6,942 nucleotides of DNA from Methylophilus sp. Lineage in GTDB: Bacteria > Pseudomonadota > Gammaproteobacteria > Burkholderiales > Methylophilaceae. This document shows, in pieces, positions 1 to 6,635 of this stretch (positions are counted from its first letter, which is position 1; every line of letters begins with the position of its first letter). The notes beneath the pieces were generated by a model. It was given only the letters and a program-made list of their open reading frames with translations, was not told where the DNA came from and ran no database searches. The stretch lies in the NCBI GenBank assembly GCA_027489475.1, contig JAIXZQ010000319.1, positions 1 through 6,942 on the forward strand. The letters are read 5' to 3'. A program made the position numbers and the translations under genes.

Positions 1-24
1 AAAACCCGCCTAGGCGGGTTTTTT
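1..24. terminator. Bidirectional hairpin terminator after pqqA
   Basis: A perfect inverted repeat with arms at 1-10 and 13-22 (AAAACCCGCC / GGCGGGTTTT), giving a GC-rich stem with a very short loop and T runs on either strand. On the minus strand it lies just downstream of pqqA, so it could stop or attenuate transcription leaving that gene. The A run at the left edge may continue beyond the window, so the minus-strand U tract is only partly seen. It could also end a plus-strand-facing transcript. Confidence 0.75.
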
Positions 25-43
25 ATTCAAGCGTGGCTTGAAT
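25..43 (-). repeat. Second hairpin overlapping the pqqA stop codon
   Basis: Perfect 8-bp inverted repeat (ATTCAAGC at 25-32, GCTTGAAT at 36-43) with a 3-nt loop. Its right arm includes the last base of the pqqA stop codon (43-45). It stands directly beside the terminator hairpin at 1-24, so the pqqA message would end in two tandem stem-loops. Such a 3' structure would fit mRNA stabilisation or attenuation between pqqA and any genes further left; that role is inferred. Confidence 0.6.
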
Positions 44-114
44 TATTTGTTCATGACGTACATTGTCACTTCAAAGCCAAAACGCATTTCGGTAGCAGCT
101 GGTTTAGTCCACAT
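43..114 (-). CDS. pqqA: PqqA, precursor peptide of pyrroloquinoline quinone
   Basis: A 23-codon gene whose product is the ribosomally made substrate from which the redox cofactor PQQ is built. In the known pathway, a Glu and a Tyr of this peptide are cross-linked by the radical SAM enzyme PqqE with the chaperone PqqD, then cut out and oxidised. The peptide begins MWTKPAATEMRFGFEV and continues TMYVMNK. It shows the family hallmark E-V-T-x-Y, with Glu15 and Tyr19 as the expected cross-linked residues, and its length matches the short PqqA form. A good Shine-Dalgarno (AGGAG) lies 6 nt before the ATG. The remaining pqq genes would be expected to the left, outside the window. About 238 bp of non-coding DNA lies upstream, enough for its own promoter, but I found no convincing -35/-10 pair there. 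Identification is very secure despite the small size. Confidence 0.96.
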   Translation of the reverse strand: MWTKPAATEMRFGFEVTMYVMNK

Positions 115-185
115 AATGATCTCCTAAGTTGTTTGTTTAAGTACATCAAAGCGATGTGCTTGTATGAGTGCTATATTAACGATGT

Positions 186-196
186 GTTTCGCAAAC
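186..196. repeat. Short palindrome in the pqqA upstream region
   Basis: GTTTCGCAAAC is an inverted repeat (GTTT/AAAC around CGC) 72-82 bp upstream of the pqqA start. A second small dyad, ACATC/GATGT at 143-157, falls in what would be the pqqA leader. Either could be a regulator site or leader structure, but both are short and could be chance. Otherwise the 115-352 spacer shows no gene. Confidence 0.2.
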
Positions 197-314
197 GCCC
201 TGCGGCTGTCACGTAAAAGCAGCTCATGATTTTACCTAGTTTTCATCGGGCAAGAGGCATTTAAGCAGGCATTTTAGCTTATTAACGTCAACCTTAAAGT
301 GCCTTTGACTCAGC

Positions 315-341
315 GTGAATGATTGCGCGACGGTCATTCAC
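315..341 (-). repeat. Hairpin just after the outer-membrane barrel gene
   Basis: Perfect 8-bp inverted repeat (GTGAATGA at 315-322, TCATTCAC at 334-341) with an 11-nt loop, 11 bp past the stop codon of the minus-strand barrel gene. There is no T run after it on the minus strand, so it is not a classic intrinsic terminator. It may protect the 3' end of the message or mark the end of the operon in a Rho-dependent way. Without a clear stop, read-through into pqqA remains possible. Confidence 0.4.
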
Positions 342-352
342 CTCAAGCACTG

Positions 353-1120
353 TTACCAGCTAATGGCCAACATGGCCCCGGCACCAAAGTCTACGCTAGA
401 GCGGGTATCCCCGACGACGACATAGGTTTGCAGCTTATAGGTGTCGTTAAATTTGTGTGAGTAAAAAGCAGTGTATTCACGCAGATTTGTTGAGTTTGCG
501 CTGGTAGCCTGTCGCAAATCTAGGGTTATGCCGGCTGTATTTTGACTGTTGAATTTATACACTCCCCCCAGCGTACTAAACCAGACATTGTTTAGATTGA
601 TGCCAGAAGGGTCGCCGAGCACGCGATAGCCCAATGTTCCGAGTAAGGTGAATTGATCGAATGTCTTATATATGTCTGTTGACAAGGTGTAATCCGTTTT
701 ACCTGTCCCCAAGCCTTTGCTTTCAGACGCTGTAGGCAGTTTAATTTTGCCGCCGACATCAATATAGAGTTTGTTTGCATCAGATTGATACGCGCTGTAA
801 GTGGTGCCAATGACAATATCACCTAATCCTGATTCGCGTGTGCGCCGATTAAACAGTGTTGTCCCGGTAGTAATACGGCTATCCGCAGAGACGCCACCAG
901 GGCCCTCAATTTGCAGCCAAGGCACGACCGCTTTAAATGTCCAGCGATCATTCAACTCATATTTGGCTATCAACGGGATGTATAGAATGCGGGTTTTTGA
1001 AGATTGACCATAACTACCGCTGGAGTAATCCATCCCAGTGGTAAATGTAAGCTGACTCTCTCCCATCGCATTGAAGGATAAGGCAGTCAGTGCACTTACC
1101 CACAGCGTTTTGTAAAACAT
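353..1120 (-). CDS. Outer-membrane beta-barrel protein (putative transporter)
   Basis: A 255-residue exported protein with a clear signal peptide (residues 1-20, cleavage after A-M-G). The mature chain alternates polar and aromatic/hydrophobic residues throughout, with repeated strand-like segments (for example around residues 46-70, 100-130, 140-170 and 215-255). It ends in a C-terminal Trp (A-I-S-W), a typical outer-membrane beta-barrel sorting signal. The early stretch Y-I-P-L-I-A-K-Y-E and the following V-P-W-L-Q-I-E-G-P-G-G resemble barrels loosely annotated as transporters or phenol-degradation MetA-like outer-membrane proteins. That family link is from memory and moderate. A strong Shine-Dalgarno (AGGAG, 7-nt spacing) supports the ATG. 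The gene lies 66 nt after the DUF5666 gene on the same strand with no intrinsic terminator between them, so co-transcription is likely. Substrate unknown. Confidence 0.8.
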   Translation of the reverse strand: MFYKTLWVSALTALSFNAMGESQLTFTTGMDYSSGSYGQSSKTRILYIPLIAKYELNDRWTFKAVVPWLQIEGPGGVSADSRITTGTTLFNRRTRESGLGDIVIGTTYSAYQSDANKLYIDVGGKIKLPTASESKGLGTGKTDYTLSTDIYKTFDQFTLLGTLGYRVLGDPSGINLNNVWFSTLGGVYKFNSQNTAGITLDLRQATSANSTNLREYTAFYSHKFNDTYKLQTYVVVGDTRSSVDFGAGAMLAISW

Positions 1121-1186
1121 GTGTCCACTCCTAAAATTGAGATTTATCTGGTGCCAGGTGAGTGGCCCATCTATATTGATGGTTAA

Positions 1187-3040
1187 TTAGTCTTTGCCGC
1201 TTCGTTCAACTTTTTCTGGTTTTTCAACCTTGTCAGGGCGCTCGACTTTTTCTGGCCGCTCGACCTTATCAGGCTTGTCTACTTTATCCGGACGCTCCAC
1301 CCGTTCCGGCCGTTGAACTCTTTCTATCTTATCCACCTGTACAGGACGCTCAGACCGTTCCATTTTCTCAGTGCGTGGCTGCTTATCAGGGCGGTCTACA
1401 CGACTATTGTTGGAGGTATTTTCAAGTTTTTGCGCGGCATCACGCACTGTCGTTCGTTGGATTTTTTCATCAGTTGACACTGAATCACTCAGCGTTGATG
1501 CGCTGCGTTCTTGCTTCCCAGATAAACGGCCAGCGCTGTCGTTGACTGCACTTGACGGTGCACCTATGTTTGATGCAGCCGCATCTCCGCCCGGGCTGGT
1601 CTGCATTAAGCGAGATGAGGAGCCCGAACCACTGGTTTGTGTTTGCTGCAAATCCGTCGCTTGTTTTTGCAAGTTTTTAAGCCTGTCCTCATTTTGCTTA
1701 ATACTCTGCTGAGTCAGTTCAGCCGCTTGTTTTTCACGGTCTTCTGCTTGCTTGCTCAGCGCTTCTTGCGCTTTCAGTTGTTCTTTTTCCGCTTCAGCTT
1801 GTACTTTAATCAACGCTTCATTCTGGTCGTCTTGACTCGACTCATTTTTGCGCGCCGCATCCTCATCATTATTGTTGTGTTTGCTTGATGGCTGTTTTTG
1901 CTCGTTTTTTTCTTGCTTAGCTTTTCCACCACGTTCGAGCACGCGTCGTTCATCAATATATTCAATGCGTTGTGCAACCACAGCGCCTTGCGCATCCACT
2001 GTGCCATGCACCACCAGCAGCTTAGCTTTATCGTCTGAACGCGTGCGTTGTGGAGGTGTTTGTATGGTCAGGCCTTGGAGTTGCAAGGCATTGCCTTGAC
2101 GTAAGCCATACCCCTGAATATGAACGGCAGTGCCCGCACTTAACGATTCATGCGCTTGCATCTCCATTTGTTTCACCTGGAATGCTCCACCGCTCCATTG
2201 CCCTTTGATTCTGAGCAATTGCGGGTCGGACGTAGGGAGGTTTTTAACGGGTACGCCTTGGCCGTTGCCGTTCGCAATTAACTCGCGGATGGCAAACTGC
2301 GGCGTATTGGGCGGTACTTTGTCTATGCGGGTGGCATGCACGACGCCATTGGGCTGACGTAAGCCACTCACCTGTAATTGGTCGCCGAGTTGAATGCCAG
2401 CCCGTGCATTGATAGCACGTGAAATATCAATGGTTGCGCCCATTACCTGAACGGTTCCTCCAGCGGGTTCCACTTTGGTCACTGGTCCTGATAGGGCATG
2501 TAAGATTGAGATACGACGTGCATTGACCTCTTGCCCCTGCCCGCTGGCAGCCACAGAAACCAACTGGCCGACTTGTAATTGTTGTGTCGAGGCTGACTGT
2601 CCATCATGGTCTACCGGCGTATCACTGGCGTAATGCACCTCGACGCCGTTTACACAAATACTGGCAAAGCCGGTGACGATGCCAATGACTCTGCTATTGC
2701 CTTGTAATAATGAACTCTTGGCCCCAGTTCCGCCAATGCCGCCCCCTGATGGGCTATGGCCAGTGCCACCCATGCCGCCTTTATTTTGTTCGTGACCGGT
2801 GCCACCGATGCCGCCGCTGTTCCCATGTCCTGTTCCACCGATACCCCCTGGGCTGAGACCAGTGCCACCGATGCCTCCTGCCCCTGACGTAACTTCATCC
2901 AATTCATAATTGATGGTGCTGTCACAGATATTGCCTGCGAAGGCAGCAGATATCCAAGGCAGAAATGCCAGCACAAAAACTAACCTGATGCACTGTGTTA
3001 ACGGCAAGCGTAGCGAGCACTTAATGCGATGGTTATGCAT
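1187..3040 (-). CDS. Exported DUF5666-type protein with Gly-rich repeats, coiled coil and charged repeat tail
   Basis: A 617-residue secreted protein of unknown function. In order: signal peptide (1-35, cleavage after A-F-A); five GG[I/M]GGTG repeats (55-106); two or three beta-rich DUF5666-like modules (about 117-180, 183-242 and a weaker 275-362), with recurring V-G-Q-L-V / L-G-D-Q-L and V-x-A-x-R-I signatures; a Lys/Gln/Glu-rich segment leading into a predicted coiled coil (about 406-467); a Ser/Gly/Ala-rich linker; and a tail of seven hexads such as ERPEKV (573-614). The mature chain has only two cysteines (39 and 129), so one disulfide is possible. The ATG overlaps the stop of the upstream DUF6502 gene in ATGCATAA, with a weak GGAAG ribosome site, suggesting translational coupling. 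DUF5666 assignment rests on recognising the GIGGTG plus OB-like pattern. The function, perhaps a surface or periplasmic scaffold, is inference. Confidence 0.8.
   Translation of the reverse strand: MHNHRIKCSLRLPLTQCIRLVFVLAFLPWISAAFAGNICDSTINYELDEVTSGAGGIGGTGLSPGGIGGTGHGNSGGIGGTGHEQNKGGMGGTGHSPSGGGIGGTGAKSSLLQGNSRVIGIVTGFASICVNGVEVHYASDTPVDHDGQSASTQQLQVGQLVSVAASGQGQEVNARRISILHALSGPVTKVEPAGGTVQVMGATIDISRAINARAGIQLGDQLQVSGLRQPNGVVHATRIDKVPPNTPQFAIRELIANGNGQGVPVKNLPTSDPQLLRIKGQWSGGAFQVKQMEMQAHESLSAGTAVHIQGYGLRQGNALQLQGLTIQTPPQRTRSDDKAKLLVVHGTVDAQGAVVAQRIEYIDERRVLERGGKAKQEKNEQKQPSSKHNNNDEDAARKNESSQDDQNEALIKVQAEAEKEQLKAQEALSKQAEDREKQAAELTQQSIKQNEDRLKNLQKQATDLQQTQTSGSGSSSRLMQTSPGGDAAASNIGAPSSAVNDSAGRLSGKQERSASTLSDSVSTDEKIQRTTVRDAAQKLENTSNNSRVDRPDKQPRTEKMERSERPVQVDKIERVQRPERVERPDKVDKPDKVERPEKVERPDKVEKPEKVERSGKD
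1199..1324 (-). repeat. Hexad tandem repeat encoding the charged tail of the DUF5666 protein
   Basis: Seven consecutive 18-bp units encode ERVQRP, ERVERP, DKVDKP, DKVERP, EKVERP, DKVEKP and EKVERS. The underlying rule is a three-residue period: acid, base, then P or V (once S or Q-shifted). Codons vary between units, so the pattern is kept at protein level. The same tripeptide rule builds the tail of the divergent gene at 4026-4679. Confidence 0.9.
2723..2878 (-). repeat. Five Gly-rich GG[I/M]GGTG repeats
   Basis: Encodes residues 55-106 of the DUF5666 protein: five copies of GG-I/M-GGTG at 55-61, 65-71, 76-82, 88-94 and 100-106. They are separated by variable 3-5 residue spacers rich in H, S, P, G and N. 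The units sit right after the first mature residues, ahead of the folded modules, so they form a flexible Gly-rich leader on the exported protein. Four of the five motifs are identical (GGIGGTG), the exception having Met. Confidence 0.9.
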
Positions 3041-3914
3041 CTGCTGCGTCTTCCGATTGAGACGAGTTAGCGTAAGGCTCGTAATAAAAATACAAGCCCG
3101 TATTCATACGATACGTTTTCTGAGGCGTAGTACTAGCCATGTGTTGATTGGTGCTGGATGATGTTCCCTGATCAGTACCCATGGCCTGTTGGTTGACCTG
3201 TTTCAGAAAAGTCATGCCGTGGTTTTTGATCCAGGCGTGCAGTGTTTCGATTTCCTCTAAGGTCAGGTTGTCGTAATACACACATCGCTCAAACAGTTTT
3301 TGTGTCTGCAAGGTATTGTTCACCGCAGCGGCTAAATGGTCATGAACGTTCATGCCCAAAAAGAAAAGTTGTTCTTCAAGGTTATCGTTTGGAATAAAGG
3401 CCTCGATATTCAGTGAAACGAATTGGTCGTCTGAAACACTTACGATTCCTGTACGGCACCATTCATCTAACACTGGCCTCGCTCGAATATCTTTACTCAC
3501 CGTAGCTACCAAAGACTCAAAGCTTTCTTCATCACCTAATTTACGGGTTCTAGGCAAAGGTTTGGGTTTGCCTGATGCGTTCAGATAGCGTGGATTACCC
3601 ACCCATTGTGCGATGACCTGTGCGCTGAAGTTAGCACGGCTTTTAACTTCAGTATTGTCTTCAGAGCGTATGCGATGAACATCGCGTCTATGGACACCGG
3701 TTAACAATGTGATGCGGCTATCTGTCTGCGACTTTCCTTGTAAAGTGAATTCTTCTTCAGCCACCTCAACAAAAGTACGTTTGATTTCTTCTAGTAGCAG
3801 CGAGTAGGTCACGCCCTTGGCTAAAAAGAGACGCACCATAGGCTTAATCAGCTTGCGAAAAGTCGCAAGCAACCAATGGTGGGCATCATTTAAAGGAGAG
3901 GATTGCTCAAACAT
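3033..3914 (-). CDS. DUF6502 family protein, putative DNA-binding regulator
   Basis: A 293-residue cytoplasmic protein (no signal peptide or membrane segment) that I place in the DUF6502 family. Its N-terminal part (about 11-55) is helical. Residues 64-82, T-D-S-R-I-T-L-L-T-G-V-H-R-R-D-V-H-R-I, have the shape of a helix-turn-helix with a basic recognition helix, followed by a wing-like segment W-V-G-N-P-R-Y-L (104-111) and a basic stretch (116-125). The C-terminal 50 residues are Ser/Thr/Gln-rich and probably disordered. The reading frame is open up to a GTG at 3950, but that start lies inside a 19-bp palindrome. I chose the ATG at 3914, 7 nt after a TATAAT box and without a Shine-Dalgarno, which suggests leaderless translation. 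It is the first gene of a likely operon with the DUF5666 and barrel genes. A role as autoregulator of the divergent promoters is inferred from HTH plus position. Confidence 0.75.
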   Translation of the reverse strand: MFEQSSPLNDAHHWLLATFRKLIKPMVRLFLAKGVTYSLLLEEIKRTFVEVAEEEFTLQGKSQTDSRITLLTGVHRRDVHRIRSEDNTEVKSRANFSAQVIAQWVGNPRYLNASGKPKPLPRTRKLGDEESFESLVATVSKDIRARPVLDEWCRTGIVSVSDDQFVSLNIEAFIPNDNLEEQLFFLGMNVHDHLAAAVNNTLQTQKLFERCVYYDNLTLEEIETLHAWIKNHGMTFLKQVNQQAMGTDQGTSSSTNQHMASTTPQKTYRMNTGLYFYYEPYANSSQSEDAADA

Positions 3915-3920
3915 GTGGCC

Positions 3921-3926
3921 ATTATA
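3921..3926 (-). promoter_or_regulatory. Candidate -10 box (TATAAT) for the DUF6502 operon
   Basis: The minus strand carries a perfect TATAAT here (ATTATA on the plus strand). Transcription would be expected to begin about 7 nt downstream, at or next to the A of the ATG at 3914. The -35 position (about 3944-3949) only poorly matches consensus and falls inside the 19-bp dyad at 3933-3951, so a bound regulator would directly affect RNA polymerase access or replace the -35 contact. Confidence 0.45.
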
Positions 3927-3932
3927 ACGATA

Positions 3933-3951
3933 TGTGTAAAATTTGCACACA
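3933..3951. promoter_or_regulatory. 19-bp dyad, candidate operator site 1
   Basis: TGTGTAAAATTTGCACACA: TGTGT and ACACA arms flank an AT core. It differs from site 2 (3990-4008) at only two of 19 positions. It overlaps the expected -35 region of the minus-strand DUF6502 promoter and lies just upstream of the plus-strand TTGACA box. The position suits a regulator that controls both genes; the binding protein is inferred to be the DUF6502 product. Confidence 0.55.
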
Positions 3952-3953
3952 AA

Positions 3954-3966
3954 TTATTGACAATAA
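3954..3966. repeat. Central palindrome of the divergent control region
   Basis: TTATTGACAATAA is a perfect 6-bp inverted repeat around a single A. It contains the TTGACA hexamer of the plus-strand promoter and, on the other strand, TTGTCA. It lies between the two 19-bp dyads, with CACACAAA to its left and TTTTGTGTG to its right, so the whole intergenic region has approximate twofold symmetry. Confidence 0.5.
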
Positions 3967-3984
3967 TATTTTGTGTGTTACGCT
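3957..3984 (+). promoter_or_regulatory. Candidate sigma-70 promoter of the repeat-protein gene
   Basis: A perfect -35 hexamer TTGACA (3957-3962), 16 bp spacer, and a weaker -10 TACGCT (3979-3984) that keeps the key T, A and final T. Transcription would start near 3991, inside the second 19-bp dyad, leaving a leader of about 35 nt. The weak -10 box suggests regulated or assisted expression. Confidence 0.4.
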
Positions 3985-3989
3985 GTGTT

Positions 3990-4008
3990 TGTGTGAAATT
4001 TACACACA
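3990..4008. promoter_or_regulatory. 19-bp dyad, candidate operator site 2
   Basis: TGTGTGAAATTTACACACA, the near-copy of site 1, 57 bp away centre to centre. Here the arms extend to a perfect TTTGTGTG / CACACAAA inverted repeat (3988-3995 and 4003-4010). Extra TGTGT half-sites precede it at 3972-3976 and 3984-3988. It covers the expected transcription start of the plus-strand gene, the classic position for a repressor. Confidence 0.55.
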
Positions 4009-4025
4009 AAATATCGAGAGGATAG

Positions 4026-4679
4026 ATGATGAAAAAAACAACGGTTTTGATGAGTGCTTTATTAGGCATGTTGCTGAGCAGCGCTGTGCTAGCTGCAGGT
4101 GCGGATGATTTCAATACTGCAGGTCAAAAGTTACGTGGTGATGGTAGTTTGGACGATAGACGCCCAGTCGGTGACAAGGTCAGTGATGATTTGGTAAACG
4201 GCATCAAAGTTCGCGGGGACGGCTCTATTGATGACAATAGTGTCAAGGTTGAGCGCGTTGCTCGTGATCGTCAGAAAGAGGGAAAGCTGACGGGTGCAGA
4301 CATCTCTCGTGCACAGCGCTCGGATGACCGCCTAACGGGTACTGAAATCTCACGTGCTCAGCGTGCTGATCGCGCAGAGCGTACCGAGCGAGCACCTCGT
4401 GCTGAACGTGCTGAAAAAGCTGAGCGTCCTGAAAAGGCTGAGCGTGTAGAAAAAGCTGAGCGTCCTGAAAAGGCTGAACGGGTAGAAAAGCCCGAGCGTC
4501 CAGAAAAAGTTGAACGGGTAGAAAAGGCCGAGCGACCTGAAAAAGTAGAGCGCGTAGAAAAAGCTGAACGCCCAGAAAAAGTTGAGCGCGTGGAGAAAGT
4601 CGAGCGTGTCGAAAAAGTTGAGCGTGTAGAACGCGCCGAAAAAGTTGAACGACCAGAAAAAGTCGAAAAACGCGGTTAA
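4026..4679 (+). CDS. Exported protein with long E-[R/K]-[P/V/A] repeat tail
   Basis: A 217-residue secreted protein of unrecognised family. Signal peptide: residues 1-23 or 24 (basic M-K-K start, hydrophobic L-rich core, cleavage after V-L-A or L-A-A). The short N-terminal part of the mature chain holds two internal duplications: RGDGS[L/I]DD at 37-44 and 63-70, and LTG-x-x-ISRAQR at 88-98 and 103-113. From about 115 to 216 it is almost purely tripeptide periodic, including fifteen hexads such as ERPEKV and ERVEKA from 127. The tail has near-balanced charge, no Cys and no aromatic residues. Shine-Dalgarno GAGAGG is 4 nt from the first ATG and 7 nt from the second (4029), so translation may begin at 4029. 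Transcribed divergently from the DUF6502 operon, whose second protein ends in a matching tail. It may bind a partner or cell-wall polymer; this is speculation. Confidence 0.8.
   Translation: MMKKTTVLMSALLGMLLSSAVLAAGADDFNTAGQKLRGDGSLDDRRPVGDKVSDDLVNGIKVRGDGSIDDNSVKVERVARDRQKEGKLTGADISRAQRSDDRLTGTEISRAQRADRAERTERAPRAERAEKAERPEKAERVEKAERPEKAERVEKPERPEKVERVEKAERPEKVERVEKAERPEKVERVEKVERVEKVERVERAEKVERPEKVEKRG
4404..4673 (+). repeat. Tandem 18-bp (hexad) repeats, with 36-bp higher-order units
   Basis: Fifteen consecutive hexads encode residues 127-216. Alternation of ERP-EKx and ERV-EKx makes a 12-residue, 36-bp higher-order unit. Most copies differ by synonymous codons, which argues for old repeats kept by selection. 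However, 4413-4441 and 4449-4477 are identical over 29 bp at a 36-bp offset, which looks like a recent duplication. Length variation between strains is therefore likely. Confidence 0.92.
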
Positions 4680-4755
4680 ATGCTACACCCCTTATGCAGA
4701 CGTAGCGCTCACACTACGCTAGAGCGTGGATAACACTGCATTGCTACATTATTAC

Positions 4756-4780
4756 CATGACACTGTTTTCAACTGTCATG
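4756..4780 (+). repeat. Hairpin in the 3' untranslated region
   Basis: CATGACA (4756-4762) and TGTCATG (4774-4780) form a perfect 7-bp inverted repeat with an 11-nt loop. It lies between the repeat-protein stop codon and the terminator. With the terminator it would give the 3' end two stem-loops, and could belong to a small RNA processed from this region or simply be a 3' UTR structure. Confidence 0.4.
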
Positions 4781-4788
4781 ACAAATAG

Positions 4789-4826
4789 ACAAAATGCCCA
4801 GCAAGCCCGTGGGCATTTTGTTTTTT
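4789..4826 (+). terminator. Strong Rho-independent terminator
   Basis: Perfect 12-bp stem (4789-4800 with 4810-4821, core ATGCCCA / TGGGCAT), 9-nt loop, followed by a run of six T (4821-4826). It ends the plus-strand transcript of the repeat-protein gene about 110 nt after its stop codon and insulates the downstream phosphoglucomutase gene. Confidence 0.92.
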
Positions 4827-4901
4827 CTGGTCTTCAGCGATACATTAATATCCAAATTATCTTAATGCCTCCGCGTTAGCACGAAATGAGCATGTGTTGG
4901 G

Positions 4902-4930
4902 CTGAAGCATCATCCAATTTGTAATACAAT
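4902..4930 (+). promoter_or_regulatory. Possible promoter of phosphoglucomutase
   Basis: TACAAT (4925-4930) is one mismatch from the -10 consensus; 17 bp upstream is a poor -35 (CTGAAG, 4902-4907). A transcript from here would have a leader of about 22 nt. The preceding terminator makes a separate promoter necessary somewhere in 4827-4950. The rest of that stretch shows no gene or clear RNA structure. Confidence 0.35.
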
Positions 4931-4944
4931 CAAGTTGACTTTAG

Positions 4945-6591
<1,647 letters not shown>

Positions 6592-6635
6592 CGACCGGCT
6601 AATCATTTCATGGATATTTATTTTTAAGGCATGCC

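Noticed and set aside
164..229. Plus-strand 21-codon ORF upstream of pqqA
   Set aside because: No Shine-Dalgarno, no recognisable product, and it lies in the probable pqqA leader and promoter region.
1121..1186. Terminator between the DUF5666 and barrel genes
   Set aside because: Only a weak 5-bp hairpin (CCATC/GATGG) without a T run is present, so it does not separate the genes.
1371..2357. Several open frames opposite and within the DUF5666 gene (for example 1371-1712, 1637-1888, 1848-2099, 1810-2007)
   Set aside because: They are shadows of the long coding frame with its biased Gln/Lys/Glu codons, with Cys/Phe/Ser-rich or basic translations and no start signals.
3915..3950. Upstream extension of the DUF6502 frame to a GTG at 3950
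   Set aside because: The added 12 codons lie across the TATAAT box and the 19-bp dyad, have no ribosome site, and add Tyr-rich sequence unlike the family; the ATG at 3914 is preferred.
4404..4673. CRISPR-like array
   Set aside because: The 18/36-bp periodic units are contiguous, have no unique spacers, and encode an in-frame protein repeat.
4404..4673. Sequencing or assembly artefact of low-complexity DNA
   Set aside because: Units differ by many synonymous codons, the frame stays open to a clean stop, and an independent gene shows the same amino-acid rule.
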